This document shows positions 57,549 through 64,000 of a DNA stretch of 64,000 nt, piece by piece. The stretch is taken from the NCBI RefSeq assembly GCF_003702045.1, contig NZ_RBTP01000011.1, positions 62,001 to 126,000 on the forward strand, read 5' to 3'. Origin of the DNA: Pseudomonas viridiflava (GTDB lineage: Bacteria; Pseudomonadota; Gammaproteobacteria; Pseudomonadales; Pseudomonadaceae). The position numbers and the translations under genes are program-made. Below the pieces are notes generated by a model that saw only the letters and a list, made by a program, of their open reading frames with translations, was not told the origin of the DNA and ran no database searches. Every line of letters starts with the position of its first letter. The stretch's first letter is position 1.

Positions 57549-58094
57549 TTAAGGACGATTCTGCGCCAGGTTCGGCGGCTGGATGACGCGCTTGGCGTTG
57601 AGGTAGGCCTTCTGCCAATACGGCTTGTCGAGGCTGTCCAGCTTGACCGTGCCGCCTGTAGCAGGCGCATGCACGAAGCGGCCTTCGCCCACATAGATAC
57701 CCGCATGGGACACGTGCGAGCCACCCGACGTGGCGAAAAATACCAGATCCCCTGATTGCAACTGCTCGCGGCGCACGTTCGGTGCGCCCATCACCACCAT
57801 GTCACGCGTTGACCGTGGCAGAGAAATGCCCGCCGCATCGCGATATACATAGCCGATCAGACCGCTGCAATCGAAACCCGAATCCGGCGTATTGCCGCCC
57901 CAGCGATAGGGCGTACCGACCAACCCGAGCGCGCGAAACAGCACGTCTTCGGCAGCCTGGGAAAGAATCTGAGGGGGAGCGGTCACCACCGGACGTTGAA
58001 CGACCCGGGGCGAAGCAGGAGGCGGCGGAGCGCTGGCACAAGCGCCAAGCAGCGCAGCCAGAGAAATGACCATCAGGCGCAAAGCAATCGACAT
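57549..58094 (-). CDS. NlpC/P60 family lipoprotein (peptidoglycan hydrolase), first copy
   Basis: The 181-aa protein has a lipoprotein signal (LMVISLAALLGACAS, lipobox LGAC), a short proline-rich linker and an NlpC/P60 domain. The catalytic Cys is in DSGFDCSGLIGYVYRDAAG, the His in SHVSHAGIYVG, and the third residue in FVHAPATG. By family it is a D,L-endopeptidase that cuts peptide cross-bridges of the cell wall, like E. coli Spr (MepS). It is a paralogue of the next gene upstream. The ATG at 58094 lacks a clear ribosome binding site. Confidence 0.88.
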   Translation of the reverse strand: MSIALRLMVISLAALLGACASAPPPPASPRVVQRPVVTAPPQILSQAAEDVLFRALGLVGTPYRWGGNTPDSGFDCSGLIGYVYRDAAGISLPRSTRDMVVMGAPNVRREQLQSGDLVFFATSGGSHVSHAGIYVGEGRFVHAPATGGTVKLDSLDKPYWQKAYLNAKRVIQPPNLAQNRP

Positions 58095-58141
58095 AACCAC
58101 AACAACCTGATCCGGATGCGGCTTACGCTGCCGAGAAGCTC

Positions 58142-58178
58142 AAAAACGCAGACAGGCCACCGGCCTGTCTGCGTTTTC
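58142..58178. terminator. Perfect 12-bp hairpin terminator between the two NlpC/P60 genes
   Basis: CGCAGACAGGCC and GGCCTGTCTGCG pair perfectly around a short loop, flanked by A and T runs on both sides. It lies just after the stop codon of the 240-aa gene, so each NlpC gene has its own transcript. Confidence 0.9.
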
Positions 58179-58188
58179 CATAATTCAA

Positions 58189-58911
58189 TTACTTACGGCG
58201 TTTGGGTGCGGTCTTGACTGTAGTCGAAGTCATTGCCGTTGTCTGCGCGGCAACGTCTGACGTCTTCATCGCAACAGCACCGGGTGCCATTGCCAGCGGA
58301 CGCTTGGCTTCGATGAAGGTCTTGCTCCAGTAGGCGTCATCAAGGCTGTCGATGCGCACACCGCCACTGCGACGGCTGCTGGAGTGAATGAACTGGTCAT
58401 TGCCCGCATAGATCGCTGCATGGCTGACTCGACCGCGACCGCGTGTGCTGAAGAACAGCAAATCACCCGGCTTCAAGTTCTTGCGCGATACCAGTGGAGC
58501 ATCGACGTTGATCATTTCGCGAGTGGAGCGTGGCAGGTTCATGCCAGCCTCTTCGCGAAACAGGAAACCGATGAAACCGCTGCAATCGAAACCCGAACGC
58601 GTCGACGTACCGCCGAACTGGTAACGAGTACCGATCAGCGCTTTGCCACGTTCCAGGATGCTGTCGGCCAGAACCGGCAGTTTGTAGGATTGGTTATCGG
58701 CAAACTGAGCCAGCTCGTCTTCGGTGGCCAGTTCGTCTTGGAGCGCTGCAGCATCGGCGCGATTGACAGCCGATTGGGCAGTGACGGTGTTCTGATAACG
58801 AGGCTTTGGCTGAACCTGTTCTTGCTGTGCAACCGGCATATTGGCCGAGCAACCGAACAGGAACGTAACGAGTGCGAGGGGCACGAGGGGTGCGAAGCGA
58901 ACAACTAGCAT
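58189..58911 (-). CDS. NlpC/P60 family lipoprotein (peptidoglycan hydrolase), second copy
   Basis: The 240-aa protein has a lipoprotein signal (LVPLALVTFLFGCSAN, lipobox FGCS), then a linker of about 75 residues absent from the first copy. The NlpC/P60 domain at about 85-205 has RSGFDCSGFIGFLFREEAG (Cys), RVSHAAIYAG (His) and FIHSSSRRSGG. The threonine/lysine-rich C-terminus is low complexity. It should be a D,L-endopeptidase tethered to the outer membrane. The shared domain suggests tandem duplication with the gene at 57549. Confidence 0.88.
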   Translation of the reverse strand: MLVVRFAPLVPLALVTFLFGCSANMPVAQQEQVQPKPRYQNTVTAQSAVNRADAAALQDELATEDELAQFADNQSYKLPVLADSILERGKALIGTRYQFGGTSTRSGFDCSGFIGFLFREEAGMNLPRSTREMINVDAPLVSRKNLKPGDLLFFSTRGRGRVSHAAIYAGNDQFIHSSSRRSGGVRIDSLDDAYWSKTFIEAKRPLAMAPGAVAMKTSDVAAQTTAMTSTTVKTAPKRRK

Positions 58912-58986
58912 GGGCACGACCGTGGCTGAACTGTTAAGAAGGCGAGACTATGCCCGCTATCAAAACGATTTGCAAATTCAATCGAA

Positions 58987-59751
58987 CTAAATGTGACTTA
59001 TGAGTTTTTCCATGACATGTGCCGCTCGGCACTTCAGGAACACGTCCATTTGCGCGCTGTGATCGGTCGTCTCAGGATTGATTTCGGCCGTAAAACCCCC
59101 GGAAACCCGGGCTCGAATCACCGGTTCATGGATATAGGGGAAGCTTGCCGTGGTCCCGACAGTGAGCACGGCGTCATAGCCTATAGCCAGTTGTTCATAC
59201 AGTGTTTCCAGGGCCTGCTCGGGGAGCATTTCCTGAAAAAGAACGACGGACGGTCGCAATATGCCACTACATATTGAGCACAACGGAGGCAATGGACGTT
59301 GAAGATGCGCACTCAACTCAGGGTCTTCTGCGCCACAGGACTGGCAAAACAATGGTGCCATGTGGCCGTGAATCTCGATCAGGCGTTCAGGCGGACTGCC
59401 TGCAGCCCGATGATAACCATCCACATTCTGGGTCAGGACCCAGCATTCAGGCTTGATGCGCTGCAACTGAGCAATTGCGTAATGCGCGGAGTTCGGCTCG
59501 CCGCCCAGACAGGCAGCGCCCAACTGGGCGATGTATTTCCAACACAGCGCAGGGTCACGCCGCAGCATGGGACCGGACAGTGCGACTTCGATAGGCAGCC
59601 CGTCGTCCGTCTTGCCGTTATAGAGTCCGCCTATACCACGATAGGTTGGCAGGCCCGAATCCGCCGAGAGACCGGCGCCGGTGATGATAAGAATTCGCTT
59701 GGCATGGCGCAACGCAGCTGCGGTTTGCATCACCAACGCTTCGTCTACCAC
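58987..59751 (-). CDS. Sirtuin-family NAD-dependent deacylase
   Basis: The 254-aa Sir2 protein has the NAD motifs IITGAGLSADSGLPTYRG and LTQNVDGYH, catalytic HGH, and a four-cysteine zinc site (FCQSCG and LCSICSG). VLFQE stands in the place of the usual GE motif. It should remove acyl groups from lysines using NAD. Start is GTG, overlapping the hda stop codon by 7 bases (GTGGTAG); an ATG seven codons later is possible. So it is coupled to hda. Confidence 0.85.
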   Translation of the reverse strand: MVDEALVMQTAAALRHAKRILIITGAGLSADSGLPTYRGIGGLYNGKTDDGLPIEVALSGPMLRRDPALCWKYIAQLGAACLGGEPNSAHYAIAQLQRIKPECWVLTQNVDGYHRAAGSPPERLIEIHGHMAPLFCQSCGAEDPELSAHLQRPLPPLCSICSGILRPSVVLFQEMLPEQALETLYEQLAIGYDAVLTVGTTASFPYIHEPVIRARVSGGFTAEINPETTDHSAQMDVFLKCRAAHVMEKLISHI

Positions 59752-60449
59752 CCCAGCGTCTCTTTAAGGAAGGGAATGGTCAGCTTGCGCTTCTCCTGCA
59801 AGGAGGCCTGATCAAGGCGCTCCAGCAGTTCGAACAGCGCGCTCATGCTGCGGGTGCCACGGGTGAGGATGAAATGCCCGACTTCGTCCGTCAGGTGCAG
59901 GCCGCGTCGAGAGGCGCGCAGTTGCAGCGCCCGCAGTTTGTCTTCATCGGACAGACCGCGCATCTGGAACACCAGCGCCATCGTCAGGCGGGACTTTAGA
60001 TCTGGCAGTTTGACCGGCAGTTCGCGAGGGGATTTGGAGGCGGCAATCAACAGACGTCGCCCACTGTCGCGCAGACGGTTGAATAGATGAAACAGGGCTT
60101 CTTCCCACTCCGGCTTGCCGACCACCGCTTGCAGGTCGTCCAGACACACCAGCTCGTACTGCTCCAGATGGTCGAACAGCTCGATGCCTTCATCGATGAC
60201 TTCGGCCAACGGCAAATACACAGCAGGCTCGCCCATTTGCTCGAAACGCAGGCAGGCTGCCTGCAACAGATGTGTACGCCCTACCCCGTCCTTGCCCCAC
60301 AGGTAGATGAGGCTTTCGGTCCATCCGGCGTCGGCTTCGCACAGCCGCTCGACATAGCCGAGTGCAGCGGCGTTGGCGCCTGGATAGTAATTGACGAAAG
60401 TGGCGTCATCACGCAGACGCACACTCAGGGGCAGCTGAATCGGTTTCAT
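59745..60449 (-). CDS. hda: DnaA regulatory inactivator Hda
   Basis: The 234-aa AAA+ protein is related to the DnaA ATPase domain. The N-terminal QLPLSV (about residues 5-10) is a sliding-clamp binding motif. LIYLWGKDGVGRTHLLQAAC is the modified Walker A, and LVCLDDLQAVVG the Walker B. The sensor regions (LKSRLTMALVFQM, GTRSMSALFELLERLDQASL) complete it. Hda with the clamp drives DnaA-ATP hydrolysis after initiation. I use the ATG at 60449, the family N-terminus. Confidence 0.93.
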   Translation of the reverse strand: MKPIQLPLSVRLRDDATFVNYYPGANAAALGYVERLCEADAGWTESLIYLWGKDGVGRTHLLQAACLRFEQMGEPAVYLPLAEVIDEGIELFDHLEQYELVCLDDLQAVVGKPEWEEALFHLFNRLRDSGRRLLIAASKSPRELPVKLPDLKSRLTMALVFQMRGLSDEDKLRALQLRASRRGLHLTDEVGHFILTRGTRSMSALFELLERLDQASLQEKRKLTIPFLKETLGW

Positions 60450-60666
60450 GCTGACGAACGGTTCAAGCGAACCGCCAAGGGCCTCTGTGTAAAGTGCGCA
60501 AAGTTTATACCCGTGACGCTGGTCGCACAATGCGACAGACCCCAAGCAAAATCAAAGGTTTGCGTCTGGCCGTGTAAAGCGGCCTTGCATAAGCGCCATT
60601 TTGGACCTCGTTCCGGGCACGGCGCGCACCCGGAAACAACTCCACCATCACAACGGAAAAAAGCGC

Positions 60667-61740
60667 TTATAAATCAGGGTCTTCGGCGCCTGCGTAGATC
60701 TCAGAGTCTTTGTAGACGTCGTGGACGTGACGTACCAGCACCATGATCACCGCTGCCACCGGCAAGGCCAGCAGGATGCCGGTAAAGCCGAACAGTTCGC
60801 CACCGGCCAGGATCGCAAAGATCACCGCCACCGGATGCAGACCGATGCGGTCGCCCACCAGCAAAGGCGTGAGCACCATGCCCTCCAGCGCCTGACCGAC
60901 CATGAAGACGGCGACGATGCCCAGCATCGGGTACAAATCGCCACCGAACTGGAACAGGCCTGCGATCAATGCCGCGCCAATCCCGATCACGAAGCCCATG
61001 TAAGGCACAATTGCCGCCAGACCTGCGATCACGCCGATCAACAGCCCAAGCTCCAGACCCACCAGCATCAGACCGGCCGCGTAGATCACGCCCAGGCCGA
61101 CCATTACCAGCAACTGGCCGCGAATGAACGCGCCCAGCACCTCATGACATTCGCCCGCCAACTTGACGATCTGCCCTTCGCGCTGACGAGGCAGCAGGCC
61201 GCGGATTTTGCCCATCATCACGTCCCAGTCACGCAGCAGGTAGAAACACACCACCGGAATCAGCACCAGGTTGGTCAGCCAGCCGATCAGCGCCAGGCTC
61301 GACGCCGTCGCCTGGGAGAGGACGATGGAAACGATATCGCCCGCCTGCCCCATATGCTCGGACAGCGCGGCCTTGATCTTGTCGAACTTCCAGAAGCCAT
61401 CGGACAGTCCGAACTTGGCCTGCACCCACGGCAATGCTGCGTGCTGCAACCAGTCGAGCATCTGCGGGGCCAGCTCGTACAAGCGATACAGCTGCTTGGC
61501 GAGCATCGGCACCAGAATCAGCAGCAGCGCCATCAAGATCAGCGTGAACAGGCCGAACACCGCCACCACGCTCAGCGTTCGAGACATACCGGCACGCTCA
61601 AGACGGTCCACCAACGGATCTCCCATGTACGCCAACAGCAGCGCCACCAGGAACGGGGTGAGGATCGTGTGCAGCAACACCACGAATGCAACCAGCAGGG
61701 CAAGCCCGCCGATCCAGAACCAACGTCGCGTATCAGTCAT
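60667..61740 (-). CDS. AI-2E family (PerM/TqsA) transporter
   Basis: The 357-aa protein has about eight membrane helices. It carries the family patterns LLAYMGDPLVDRLERAGMSRTLSVVAVF near the N-terminus and IPYMGFVIGIGAALIAGLFQFG in the second half. Members include AI-2 exporter-like and sodium-antiporter proteins; the substrate is unknown. I use the ATG at 61740 (GAGAG upstream) instead of the TTG at 61743. It precedes hda in the same direction with a gap of about 217 bases. P. aeruginosa PA0946 is the positional equivalent. Confidence 0.85.
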   Translation of the reverse strand: MTDTRRWFWIGGLALLVAFVVLLHTILTPFLVALLLAYMGDPLVDRLERAGMSRTLSVVAVFGLFTLILMALLLILVPMLAKQLYRLYELAPQMLDWLQHAALPWVQAKFGLSDGFWKFDKIKAALSEHMGQAGDIVSIVLSQATASSLALIGWLTNLVLIPVVCFYLLRDWDVMMGKIRGLLPRQREGQIVKLAGECHEVLGAFIRGQLLVMVGLGVIYAAGLMLVGLELGLLIGVIAGLAAIVPYMGFVIGIGAALIAGLFQFGGDLYPMLGIVAVFMVGQALEGMVLTPLLVGDRIGLHPVAVIFAILAGGELFGFTGILLALPVAAVIMVLVRHVHDVYKDSEIYAGAEDPDL

Positions 61741-61777
61741 CAATGTCTCTCAACCCAGTGAAAAATGCGTGGCCGGA

Positions 61778-62857
61778 TTACCAGCGGAAATACAGCTGTG
61801 GCGCGGACGCCGGAACAGTCATTGGAGCAGGCGCAGATGTGGAGACGGGCGCCGATGCATCGACCGGCGCAGCAGGTGCAGGCGCTGTAACCGGCGCCAC
61901 TTCACTTGCCGGCACTTCCTGAAGTTTAGCCAGCGACATCTGTGAACGGAGCTGATCGGCGCTGCCATTGACTTCGAACGTCACCCGATCACCCTCAACC
62001 AGTGTCACCCGCACGCCAAAGGGGTCAAGCAATTGCAGCAACTGCGCATAGCGCTCAAGGTTCATGCCCTGAACCTGCATGAGCAAGCCCGTTGACGCGC
62101 CCGGCCTGGCGACGAAACGCGGTGCCAGGCGCTGGCTGACCGACAGCAGCACAGCGTCGGCCAGCGCTTCTGAGCTGGCGCCGGTGGCGGTGCCTTGCTC
62201 GCGCTGATCGCCCAGCCACAGATTCCACTTGCCTTGCCATTGGCCCGCCTCTTCCCGAGCATGAACGGCCAGAATCGCATCGGCGCCATAACGATCAGAT
62301 GCTTGCTTGAGCGGCGCAGCATCAGTGCCTTCAAGGGTCTTGGCGGTGCCGATGCCTTGCTCGCTCAAGTCAGCCAGCGGCAAACGCAACGGCAAGCCAC
62401 GATGCTGAGCGGCACGACGCAACGGCTCGGCGGCCGCCTGGCCGTCGCCCACGAGATTGGAGCCTTCGACCGAATCATTCAGCCACCAGCCCAGGATCGA
62501 CGGGCGATTGCTGCCCCAGATGGGCAAACCGGCCTGACGCAATGCCCGGTCAGTGGTAGCCGGATCGAAATCCACCAGCAACGTCTCGGGCGGGCCGGCT
62601 TCATAGCCGTATTGGCTGATGATCTGCTGCGGGTCCTTGCGCAAGTCGGCCAGCGCCGAACCTTGAGCGGCCTTGGTGTCGCCGGTCAGACGCAGCACCA
62701 GGGTTTCGACGGCGGCCTGAGTGGCACGCGTGCGCTCATCGGGCGATTGACCGTTGACCGGCTCGCGAACCTGATAAAGGTTGTTCACTGTTTCAGCAAA
62801 GGTCGGCAGGCTGAACAGGGACAGGCAGCCGACTAAAAGAATTCTGGAAAAACGCAT
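61778..62857 (-). CDS. DUF2066 protein with signal peptide
   Basis: The 359-aa protein has a signal peptide (LLVGCLSLFSLPTFAET). The DUF2066 region runs to about residue 320, and an alanine/proline/threonine-rich tail ends LYFRW. No catalytic motif is visible; it is expected in the periplasm. The same gene pair (DUF2066 and AI-2E transporter) lies next to purM in P. aeruginosa. I use the ATG at 62857, where the signal peptide begins. Confidence 0.8.
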   Translation of the reverse strand: MRFSRILLVGCLSLFSLPTFAETVNNLYQVREPVNGQSPDERTRATQAAVETLVLRLTGDTKAAQGSALADLRKDPQQIISQYGYEAGPPETLLVDFDPATTDRALRQAGLPIWGSNRPSILGWWLNDSVEGSNLVGDGQAAAEPLRRAAQHRGLPLRLPLADLSEQGIGTAKTLEGTDAAPLKQASDRYGADAILAVHAREEAGQWQGKWNLWLGDQREQGTATGASSEALADAVLLSVSQRLAPRFVARPGASTGLLMQVQGMNLERYAQLLQLLDPFGVRVTLVEGDRVTFEVNGSADQLRSQMSLAKLQEVPASEVAPVTAPAPAAPVDASAPVSTSAPAPMTVPASAPQLYFRW

Positions 62858-63212
62858 GGACAGTTCCCGAACGGAAAAAAGTAAAAAAAGCAGTCTCAGG
62901 AGGTGCATTCATGAGTGGCACGTGCCTTGAGACATCGATTGGCCACTCATCATTCAATGCCCGCCTAAAGTACACCCTAAACGCCTTGAGCCGAACTCGC
63001 GCACGGCAAGGCCGCAAGGTTTATTTAGTAGAACCTCCTCCTACCGTCTGCGCAAGGATGGCCCCCCGAGGGCAAGCCTGATAAAATCGCGCGCCTTCGC
63101 AGACCGGCAATCGCGATGGCCCAACATAGCACTGCGCAACCAGCGCGTTGCTGAACGGGCCCTTCCGCAGCGGTCGATACCTCCGAATCCCCCCTAAAGG
63201 CCTGGATTTTCT
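62858..63212. other. Divergent region before purM (355 bases)
   Basis: It holds the promoters of the DUF2066 gene and purM. An extended -10 type TGATAAAAT at 63079-63087 is the likely purM promoter, without a good -35. A 56-codon ORF with a strong ribosome binding site is listed separately. Nothing else is evident. Confidence 0.5.
62911..63081 (+). CDS. Possible 56-aa ORF upstream of purM
   Basis: The ATG at 62911 has AGGAGG 7 bases upstream, the best ribosome binding site in the area, and opens 56 codons (start MSGTCLETSIGHSSFN, basic middle). The stop codon falls in the purM -10 box. The composition is not obviously protein-like and no family is known, so this may be chance. Confidence 0.3.
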   Translation: MSGTCLETSIGHSSFNARLKYTLNALSRTRARQGRKVYLVEPPPTVCARMAPRGQA

Positions 63213-64000
63213 ATGAGCAAGCAACCCTCCCTGAGCTACAAAGACGCCGGTGTAGACATCGACGCCGGTGAAGCATTGGTCGAACGCATCAAGAGCGTGG
63301 CCAAGCGCACCAAGCGTCCGGAAGTCATGGGCGGCCTGGGAGGTTTCGGCGCCCTCTGCGAAATCCCGGCTGGTTACAAGCAACCGGTACTGGTGTCCGG
63401 CACCGATGGCGTCGGCACCAAGCTGCGTCTGGCGCTGAACCTGAACAAGCACGACAGCATCGGTATCGACCTGGTGGCCATGTGCGTCAACGACCTGGTG
63501 GTCTGCGGTGCCGAGCCGTTGTTCTTCCTCGACTACTACGCCACCGGCAAACTGAACGTCGACACCGCCGCTCAGGTTGTGACCGGCATCGGTGCGGGCT
63601 GCGAACTGGCCGGTTGCTCGCTGGTCGGCGGCGAAACCGCTGAAATGCCTGGCATGTACGAAGGCGAAGATTACGATCTGGCCGGATTCTGTGTCGGCGT
63701 GGTCGAAAAGGCTGAAATCATCGACGGCTCCAAGGTTGCCGCTGGCGATGCGCTGCTGGCACTGCCGTCTTCCGGCCCGCACTCCAACGGTTACTCGCTG
63801 ATCCGCAAGATCATTGAAGTGGCCGGTGCCGACATCGAGAACATCCAGCTGGATGGCAAGCCGCTGACGGAGCTGCTGATGGCCCCGACCCGCATCTACG
63901 TCAAGCCTTTGCTCAAGCTCATCAAGGAAACCGGCGCCGTCAAGGCGATGGCCCACATCACCGGCGGTGGCCTGCTGGACAACATCCCGCGCGTTCTGCC
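63213..64000 (+). CDS. purM: Phosphoribosylformylglycinamidine cyclo-ligase (partial, window ends)
   Basis: The first 262 codons are visible; the gene runs off the window. It starts [22 protein letters not shown], with the family motifs [30 protein letters not shown] and [21 protein letters not shown], and [21 protein letters not shown]. PurM makes aminoimidazole ribotide in purine synthesis, step five. purN usually follows in the same operon. Pseudomonas PurM is about 352 aa, so about 90 residues are missing. Confidence 0.96.
   Translation, partial: MSKQPSLSYKDAGVDIDAGEALVERIKSVAKRTKRPEVMGGLGGFGALCEIPAGYKQPVLVSGTDGVGTKLRLALNLNKHDSIGIDLVAMCVNDLVVCGAEPLFFLDYYATGKLNVDTAAQVVTGIGAGCELAGCSLVGGETAEMPGMYEGEDYDLAGFCVGVVEKAEIIDGSKVAAGDALLALPSSGPHSNGYSLIRKIIEVAGADIENIQLDGKPLTELLMAPTRIYVKPLLKLIKETGAVKAMAHITGGGLLDNIPRVL

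Overview
The window is a continuous stretch of bacterial chromosome, densely packed with housekeeping genes, from a fluorescent Pseudomonas. It looks closest to the P. syringae group. The evidence is gene order: wbpK-wbpL-wbpM-comEA next to lapA-ihfB-rpsA-cmk-tyrA-pheA-serC-gyrA-mtnA/mtaD-ubiG-mupP-yciK, then a PA3177-like diguanylate cyclase, an rbdA-type gene, dsbA/trhO/bolA/fumC, a full cob operon, and hda to purM. Pseudomonas-style palindromic intergenic repeats also occur near 44.6 and 57.5 kb. I saw no tRNA, rRNA, prophage, IS element or CRISPR array. Species is inferred from order and protein likeness, not from a search.

Layout. 0-3.7 kb: a small unknown gene, a PaaI-type thioesterase behind a perfect 16-bp palindrome, an HAAAP amino-acid transporter, a TetR regulator and a ComEA-like secreted HhH protein. 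3.8-10.6 kb: the site that carries the O-antigen cluster in P. aeruginosa. Here it holds only a wbpK-like reductase, wbpL and wbpM plus a beta-CASP metallo-hydrolase before lapA and ihfB. 10.8-20.2 kb: rpsA, cmk, tyrA, pheA, serC, gyrA. tyrA is unusual: the EPSP-synthase half that pseudomonads normally fuse to it has lost its N-terminal half and several catalytic residues. The hisC2 gene normally between pheA and tyrA is missing, and a 23-codon ORF sits in its place. 20.5-26.4 kb: divergent mtnA/mtaD, then ubiG-mupP-yciK and a diguanylate cyclase with a sigma-54-like promoter. 26.5-34.3 kb (minus strand): a TenA/PqqC-like protein, an RbdA-type GGDEF-EAL protein, an ABC exporter, a DsbA-family protein, TrhO, BolA and a DUF2059 protein. 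34.4-46.7 kb: fumC and a quinone reductase, an EamA transporter, a DTW-domain tRNA enzyme, a serine-less ACP-like protein, rmuC, several small or unknown genes, a FadL porin, a secreted glutathione peroxidase, a 40-aa membrane protein and an MFS transporter. 46.8-55.9 kb: ten tightly coupled cobalamin genes (cobO to cobS) behind a cobalamin riboswitch. 56-64 kb: a PQQ-type sorbosone dehydrogenase lipoprotein, two NlpC/P60 lipoproteins, a sirtuin, hda, an AI-2E transporter, a DUF2066 protein and the start of purM.

How the genes work together. Three modules stand out. wbpK-wbpL-wbpM should suffice to make UDP-FucNAc and load it on undecaprenyl phosphate, starting an O-antigen assembled by genes elsewhere. 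mtaD and mtnA belong to the deamination route of methylthioadenosine salvage. The cob operon covers corrin amidation, adenosylation, DMB synthesis, aminopropanol attachment and nucleotide loop assembly, with feedback by adenosylcobalamin.

The most interesting item is the TyrA protein with a decayed but open EPSP-synthase remnant. Regulatory candidates worth checking are the palindrome before the thioesterase, the paired DnaA boxes and phased repeats upstream of rmuC, and the inverted repeat after gyrA.
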